Positions 60,401-64,000 of a stretch of DNA of 64,000 nucleotides are shown here, in pieces; position 1 is the stretch's first letter; each line of letters starts with the position of its first letter. The notes beneath the pieces are model-generated. The model ran no database searches. It had not been told where the DNA came from and was given only the letters and a program-made list of their open reading frames with translations. The position numbers and the translations under genes are program-made. Source of the DNA: Aurantiochytrium sp. KH105 (taxonomy: Eukaryota > Sar > Bigyra > Thraustochytrida > Thraustochytriidae); contig BGKB01000058.1 of assembly GCA_003116975.1 (NCBI GenBank), forward strand, positions 186,001-250,000, given 5' to 3'.

Positions 60401-60827
60401 TGTAGTGTAGCTCGGCCTCAAGAAGCGCGCGTTGATGGACGAGATTGCGCTGAGCGATGCGTCTCTGTCGCTCATGCACGTCATTTTCTAGACCCTGAAG
60501 AAGTGCTGCTTCTTTAAGCGCCCGCTCCCGCGCAATTTGATAATAAGCGTCGTAGCACGTTTTGGCGTTGGGGTGTTCTCGGGTGGTGTGCGTTGTAGCG
60601 CCTGTCTTGTCGTCCGTGTAGACAAAGTACGCGTGGCACTTGTTCTGACTTGCAAAGGGGCTGCAGCGGACGCTTGGCACTCCCAAGGCCTCGTCGCGTC
60701 GTAGCGCCGTCTCCTGCACATTTGCAAAAACGAGAGCGACGCCGTCCTTGTCAAAGTCTGCGTCCACACCGGCACGTTTGCAAAGCGCTGTAAGGTCGCA
60801 GTCGTCCGGGAAGTAGACGCGCTTCAT
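57423..60827 (-). CDS. Large protein with repeated CEP164-type helix-WW modules
   Basis: 1,134 aa from MKRVYFPDDCDL (60,827); the ORF opens 31 codons earlier, but that part is leader-like. At least three and probably more modules repeat a short helical segment followed by a WW-like strand triplet, the order of the CEP164 N-terminus. Module near 165-235: VFDVELSEEPHLAWVVRRYL then LPPRWKRAEN. Near 450-510: FVGVRLCGEKTDFLREIALR then LPEGWIRTRDPEGRVHY. Near 640-705: EARRMGVKADDLDLLWIPHM then LPPGWSEVDEGSFYHEPSGL and EHPADRYFSALV. Divergent WW-like pieces also occur near 65-95 (YTDDKTGATTHTTREHP), 355-390 and 730-755 (DHAGTTYYFNPKT). Acidic (about 305-350) and basic linkers separate them. CEP164 is a distal-appendage protein of basal bodies; a centriolar or ciliary role is inferred from module similarity only. 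Confidence 0.7.
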   Translation of the reverse strand: MKRVYFPDDCDLTALCKRAGVDADFDKDGVALVFANVQETALRRDEALGVPSVRCSPFASQNKCHAYFVYTDDKTGATTHTTREHPNAKTCYDAYYQIARERALKEAALLQGLENDVHERQRRIAQRNLVHQRALLEAELHYKETIGDFAVEDIDPSGDPGTVAYWRLAPRDIKRAARDVFDVELSEEPHLAWVVRRYLAHDLPPRWKRAENAPQVFVGDTGDNAQAHTTQDPSLFEEAKETEEETPAQKALGVFVVPGMEANDECFVYTPTNPSENDLVTSTHPGVTFFRGMIKAAREEHDIFAQEDESSHGLSSDNSDDNDDEEEDEDDDEGSVETLDVDREDEEPGDAERRGVLRFWHAPSQMYYRYAFGDGSVEHDILGPCPAVFISLRPRTATPLGQAPEPEQEPEQEEIRLKALPDIEARRIALAASLEDVWQAVDERVPKPDLDAFAQFVGVRLCGEKTDFLREIALRLLTPLPEGWIRTRDPEGRVHYCNTKGKLEQDLWRESLQDALPRWVRRAVELGHPVRLRSYDFSRLHPDAEACRDLIARERTVRKARAKKNRIAQRRLRSEQMQVSRRQLMRGDTMRLAAMEAAAKEDPMEQALKFYTAQIGDPTHPSQVYVVTTSAFRSPQMLFAEARRMGVKADDLDLLWIPHMRLAVELPPGWSEVDEGSFYHEPSGLTTAEHPADRYFSALVASARLNGRASRSSSRGSSRGGQFVPQHVEFLEMIDHAGTTYYFNPKTMRKQLSVPPLTPKMTRQHSTSCLNTSKMSTLDPHMGRGSPVRTPPQSAQSTGGGEACTSHPGSSTRGGRLLPLSKSLSHLDFVKEAINAPPKRGEATSLVSELAEGLEPSFSDALARMIDENSSEASTKRSLVPPRDVLLSESFEVTNDDAFGESIQSLFGGASSSRLYQGRDAMPENEDDDNGDDDEDDDVAGTIFCRPPLKPKVSYFVQDWIDEQQDQTTRGRGGGGDDKCEGRRRQEASNREEQEAAKTRCARRRLLHPLHEPPPPAQADEVETAFQAGAGKGLDREGQPPPLRRAVPLRLCDRHPFFSAEEESASEARQIAPERIMARPQAAAPPERVVRVQTRRSEVDKLIDACARRSLRFKANRIESSPSAALPKAAAPTS

Positions 60828-61422
60828 TGGCTTGCGACGGCAAGCAGCTGCGCCGCTCAATTGATGTACAGCTCGGCTCGGCTTGGCTCGGCTTGCTCCA
60901 TCGGCAGCCGCTGCTCTCAATCTCGCCTTTCCTTCGCCAAGGAATGGGGTAAAGGGCGGGGAGGGGGGATTAAAAACAATCGTCAGGTGCTCTGCTTGGA
61001 AATTGTTAGTCCTAAAAAGTAATGCTCAAATCAAACGAGAAGGCAGCGAGGGTGAAAAAGAGAGGGAAAAAAAAAAACAAATCGCCAGCAATCATGATGC
61101 CACCACCCAAGACGGACGCATCATCAGGGGACTGATGTATGTTCATCTCGAAACGTTTGATCTCCCGCCAGACGCGACTCGCGGGCATTCGTGCGGTGTT
61201 CCATCGGTCAGTCGGACGGTCGTTCGATCGATCGACTGATGGGTCCTGGCACTCATTCAGGCAGCGCTCTCAAAAAGATAAAACGGATACCTGCGCAACC
61301 CTGAATTCCATCGCACCACGGAAATGGGATGGATGCAAGCACTGTCGCGAGGGACCGACCGACGGACCAATGGACGGCCTCAAACAGATAGCTAGCTAGC
61401 GGGCCAGCTATCAGCTAGCGAG
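60828..61422. other. Intergenic region
   Basis: An A-run (about 61,067-61,076), gatcgatcga near 61,222-61,236, and a ctag-rich run gatagctagctagcgggcca at 61,387-61,406, with more ctag words up to 61,428. Convergent-free promoter region of the WW-module gene; no gene seen. Confidence 0.4.
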
Positions 61423-62529
61423 CTAGCGACGGCGCCAACCCCGCGATTCGCGAACGGCGCGAGAGCGGTCCTCAAAGGCCCGCGTGAGATTGCGCACGGA
61501 GCCTCGTGCAGGCTCCTCACGAGGCGGCGGCGGCGACGAGCGCTTCGAGCCGAAAAGCCACGCCGCGACGGACTTGCGCAGACTCTTACTGCGCGAACGT
61601 CGTGGCGCAGGTTGCGAGGCGGGACGCGAAGGCGGACGCGACGGCGGGGGTCGCGGCGGCACGCCGTGATTCGAGGCGTTCACGGGCACTGGGACCGGCC
61701 GGTTGGCGCGAGCAGCGAGCTCTTCGCGCCAGTCGCGACGCTGCGAAGAGCTCGCGCTGGAGCTCGGTCTCTCCCAGGACATCTCGCGCATGACACCGTA
61801 CGCCGAATTGGGACCTCGCTGCACCGTACGCGGCGCCGGGTTGCTGGGCATGGACCCTTGGCGCGCGAACTGGGCACGATTGGACTCGGTCATGGGCGAA
61901 CGCTCCGAAGTGGCTCGCATGACACCGTAGCTGCCATTATTGAGCCTCGAGACGCCCGCGTTCGGGTTCTGGCCTCCTGAGGCAAACCCAGCGCGGTTCG
62001 ACTCGCTCACAACTGCCCTGTGCGGCGTGTCCATGACGCCATACGAACCCATGTTGAGCTTGGAGACGCTGGCATCGTCGCGACGCGAGAGGAATCGTCG
62101 CGACCGGGTTGACGCGTTGGTCCGTGAGGAGCTCGTCGCGACACGCTTGAGGGCCAGGATGCAAGTGACGACCTGGCCCATATCTTTGGCCTCATAGAGC
62201 GCGACCGTGGTGAAGAGGTCCGACTCGGCGACGCCCAGTCGTCGAGCGGCGTTGATGAAGGCCGAGACATTCTCCATCTGCTTAAAGGGCTTGTCGCCGC
62301 GGTACACGCGTCGCACGCTGTTCGCCTGCACCTTGTTGACCAGGTCGCAGAGGACGGACCCGTCCTTGAGCGTCTCCGCGAACCCCAACATGAACCTCGT
62401 CCCCGTCAGCGAGGTGATCCACTCTCGCGCCTCGGTCTCCAGCGCCGGGTCATACTTGGCGTTCGCCTTGGCCGCCAGCTCCGCGTCCAGCCCGTAGTTG
62501 TTCACCGCCACCACGTTCGGCCGCGGCAT
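61423..62529 (-). CDS. Calponin/transgelin-type protein: CH domain plus calponin-like short repeats
   Basis: 368 aa from MPRPNVVAVNNYG (62,529); upstream frame is Arg-rich leader. A single calponin-homology domain spans about 30-130: ETEAREWITSLTG, LKDGSVLCDLVNKVQ, FKQMENVSAFINAARRLGV and LYEAKDMGQVVTCILALKR, all CH signatures of the transgelin/calponin group. Three short repeats follow: LNMGSYGVMD, LNNGSYGVMR and NSAYGVMR, the first two each trailed by ESNRAGFA or ESNRAQFA. They resemble calponin-family actin-binding repeats. The tail is basic and Pro-rich (RPPPSRPPSRPASQP-like) and ends in a basic cluster. Expected role: actin filament binding or bundling in the cytosol. Confidence 0.88.
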   Translation of the reverse strand: MPRPNVVAVNNYGLDAELAAKANAKYDPALETEAREWITSLTGTRFMLGFAETLKDGSVLCDLVNKVQANSVRRVYRGDKPFKQMENVSAFINAARRLGVAESDLFTTVALYEAKDMGQVVTCILALKRVATSSSRTNASTRSRRFLSRRDDASVSKLNMGSYGVMDTPHRAVVSESNRAGFASGGQNPNAGVSRLNNGSYGVMRATSERSPMTESNRAQFARQGSMPSNPAPRTVQRGPNSAYGVMREMSWERPSSSASSSQRRDWREELAARANRPVPVPVNASNHGVPPRPPPSRPPSRPASQPAPRRSRSKSLRKSVAAWLFGSKRSSPPPPREEPARGSVRNLTRAFEDRSRAVRESRGWRRR

Positions 62530-63041
62530 CCTCCTGCGGCCGTCGCTGCCGTACAGTATAGTATCAGCTCTCCCTCCCTGCAGCGCCCAAGCTATCCCGC
62601 CCGCGCCCGCGCCGGTCTCGCGCGCTGTCGCCCGCCACCTTGCGCACGCTGCACGTGCCGCGCGCTGCACGTGCCGCGCCTCCAGCCGTGCGGATACAGG
62701 GATGCGCTCCTGCGCTTGCCACCCGCGACGGCGGCGTCCGAGCCCGCGAGCGAGGCCGAGCGAGGTCTGCCGCCGGGCGTCCGTCGTTGGCTGGCGCACG
62801 TGCAAAAAGTGCCACGCTCTGCGCTGCTGCGGCCGTGACGGACGAGGCCACGGCCCTGGTGACCAACGAATGGCACTGCGCCACAGCGTCTGTAGTGTGT
62901 AGCGAGCGACTCGCCACTTGCTTGCCCACTACTTCTATCAGTAAAACACTAACACCGCAAGCGCCGTGACGGCGGTGCACACCCCGATCGAGGTCTTCTT
63001 CTCCGCCTTGCAAGTTGGTCTGCACTTGTGCGGCGGCCTTG

Positions 63042-63082
<41 letters not shown>

Positions 63083-63720
63083 TGACAACGCCGCACATGG
63101 CCCGCGGGGCGAGGAGGCAGCGCCTGGCGTGCGCGTCTTGCGCGCGCGAGCAGTTCGGCGGCGGCGTTGCAAGAGCAGGCGGCGTCTGTGAGCGCACACC
63201 CTAAATAAGGGCAAGTGGGCTCGGGATGGATGGGGGGTTGCACGGCGTCTGCGAGGCGTCTTGTATAAGTGGGCAACAGACAGCAGACATGGCGGGGATT
63301 CTTCAAGTTTCTCGGGGCGCAAAATTCGAAGAGCGGCAAAAACACTTCTCGGTTGCGAGGATGGACACCAATCGTGTGTCCGTGACGAAAGAGCTAAGAA
63401 GAAAGGGGAGCAGTCATTACCGCATCTCCAAGTCGGATGCGCTCTCGAGTTCTCGTTTCATTTTGACCACGATCCGGGTCCCCGTTCAGCTTCGTATAGG
63501 CCTAGAGCTCGCATTCATTCCAAGTCGCTAGCCCATAAATTACATCTGACACTGGCAGTGACTGGTAGTTAGAACAAATGATGGCCAAGATTTTATTTAG
63601 GCTATGGCGAACCAGCAGATCAACGCAAACCACATAATCGATAGCTTCGGAGCCCTCATTCGCTGCAGACCGTCGAGCCGGTGGAGTCTCAAGCGGATAG
63701 AGCGGACGAGCACGAGCAGG
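62530..63720. other. Intergenic region with a (GAC)n microsatellite
   Basis: GC-rich 5' flank of the calponin-type gene, the (GAC)13 tract, a TAGGCCTA palindrome (63,497-63,504), and short open frames without recognisable features. An in-frame ATG at 63,604 could move the start of the next gene into this stretch. Confidence 0.45.
63042..63080. repeat. Trinucleotide microsatellite (GAC)13
   Basis: Thirteen uninterrupted gac units followed by a variant gatgac. Confidence 0.95.
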
Positions 63721-64000
63721 ATGTCGCTGCACGCAGACGCCGCGCCCTTCGTGCCGCCGGCGGCCGGCATGGCGCCGCTTACAGAGGCCATGGTGAACCT
63801 AACGACCGCACCCAAGGCGTCGCCGGTCCCGACGACGGCGAGCGGGACGACGGTCGAGTCCAAGACGCGCGAGGGCAGCGAGAGGAACAACACTCGTCGT
63901 AAGGACAGCCCCGCCACCGGCCGCAAGTCTCGAGGCGCTGCCGCAGGAAAGGCTCACCGACGCGGCGGCAGCAAAGGTGACAACAGCAGCGGCAACCAGG
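63721..64000 (+). CDS. PAM2-motif protein, N-terminal fragment (runs off window)
   Basis: The forward frame is open from an ATG at 63,604 to the window end; I prefer the ATG at 63,721 because the protein then begins MSLHADAAPFVPPAAG, a close match to the PAM2 motif (x-L-N-x-x-A-x-x-F-x-P, here His for Asn) that binds the MLLE domain of poly(A)-binding protein. The visible rest (LTTAPKASPVPTTASGTTVE, then RRKDSPATGRKSRGAAAGKA) is Ser/Thr/Arg/Gly-rich and disordered, as in many translation and RNA-decay factors. Which PAM2 family it belongs to cannot be told from the first 93 codons. Confidence 0.55.
   Translation, partial: MSLHADAAPFVPPAAGMAPLTEAMVNLTTAPKASPVPTTASGTTVESKTREGSERNNTRRKDSPATGRKSRGAAAGKAHRRGGSKGDNSSGNQ

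Noticed and set aside
62564-63345. 252-codon and 135-codon reverse frames across the (GAC)n tract
   Set aside because: Open because of the trinucleotide run and GC bias; they overlap the leader of the calponin-type gene and show no protein-like pattern.

Overview
The window is nuclear DNA of a unicellular eukaryote. It is GC-rich and mostly intron-poor: most genes are single open frames, and the few introns are short GT-AG introns. Long homopolymer and low-complexity stretches are common. Gamma-tubulin, LCB2 of serine palmitoyltransferase, a UBX-domain cofactor and a WDR75/Utp17-type protein mark it as eukaryotic. My best guess is a stramenopile of the thraustochytrid (labyrinthulomycete) kind; this is inferred from overall style, not from a diagnostic gene. 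One ambiguous base lies at 19,696.

Layout. 0-15 kb: the 5' part of a secreted protein joining a bacterial-Ig (Big_5-like) domain to a Cys-loop-receptor-like ligand-binding domain; a large low-complexity protein; a CIA30-domain protein; a secreted double-vWA protein; a UBA-UAS-UBX protein; and gamma-tubulin with one intron. 15-30 kb: the most unusual region. Two head-to-head paralogous leucine-rich-repeat membrane proteins are built from 20 and 21 consecutive 69-nt exons. Each exon encodes exactly one 23-residue LRR between phase-2 introns. A decayed third 5' end lies between them. Next to them, and convergent with the second, is a membrane protein whose signal peptide is followed directly by a Hint (hedgehog/intein) domain.

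31-46 kb: housekeeping and hypothetical genes (alpha/beta hydrolase, LCB2, an SDR reductase, a divergent J-domain protein, a tail-anchored coiled-coil protein) and two tRNA-Phe genes. 46-51 kb: accessory DNA with a PD-(D/E)XK-like nuclease reading frame, a decayed mobile element carrying a Ulp1-like protease domain, and a third tRNA-Phe. 51-64 kb: WDR75-like protein, a double RanBP2 zinc-finger protein, a protein with repeated CEP164-type WW modules, a calponin-homology protein, and the start of a gene with an N-terminal PAM2 motif.

There are no operons. The functional theme I can defend is a cluster at 15-30 kb of three secretory-pathway genes (two LRR proteins and the Hint protein). The symmetric exons of the LRR pair would let whole repeats be skipped, gained or lost without a frameshift, so the pair is a candidate diversifying recognition system. 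That is a hypothesis from gene structure, not a demonstrated function.
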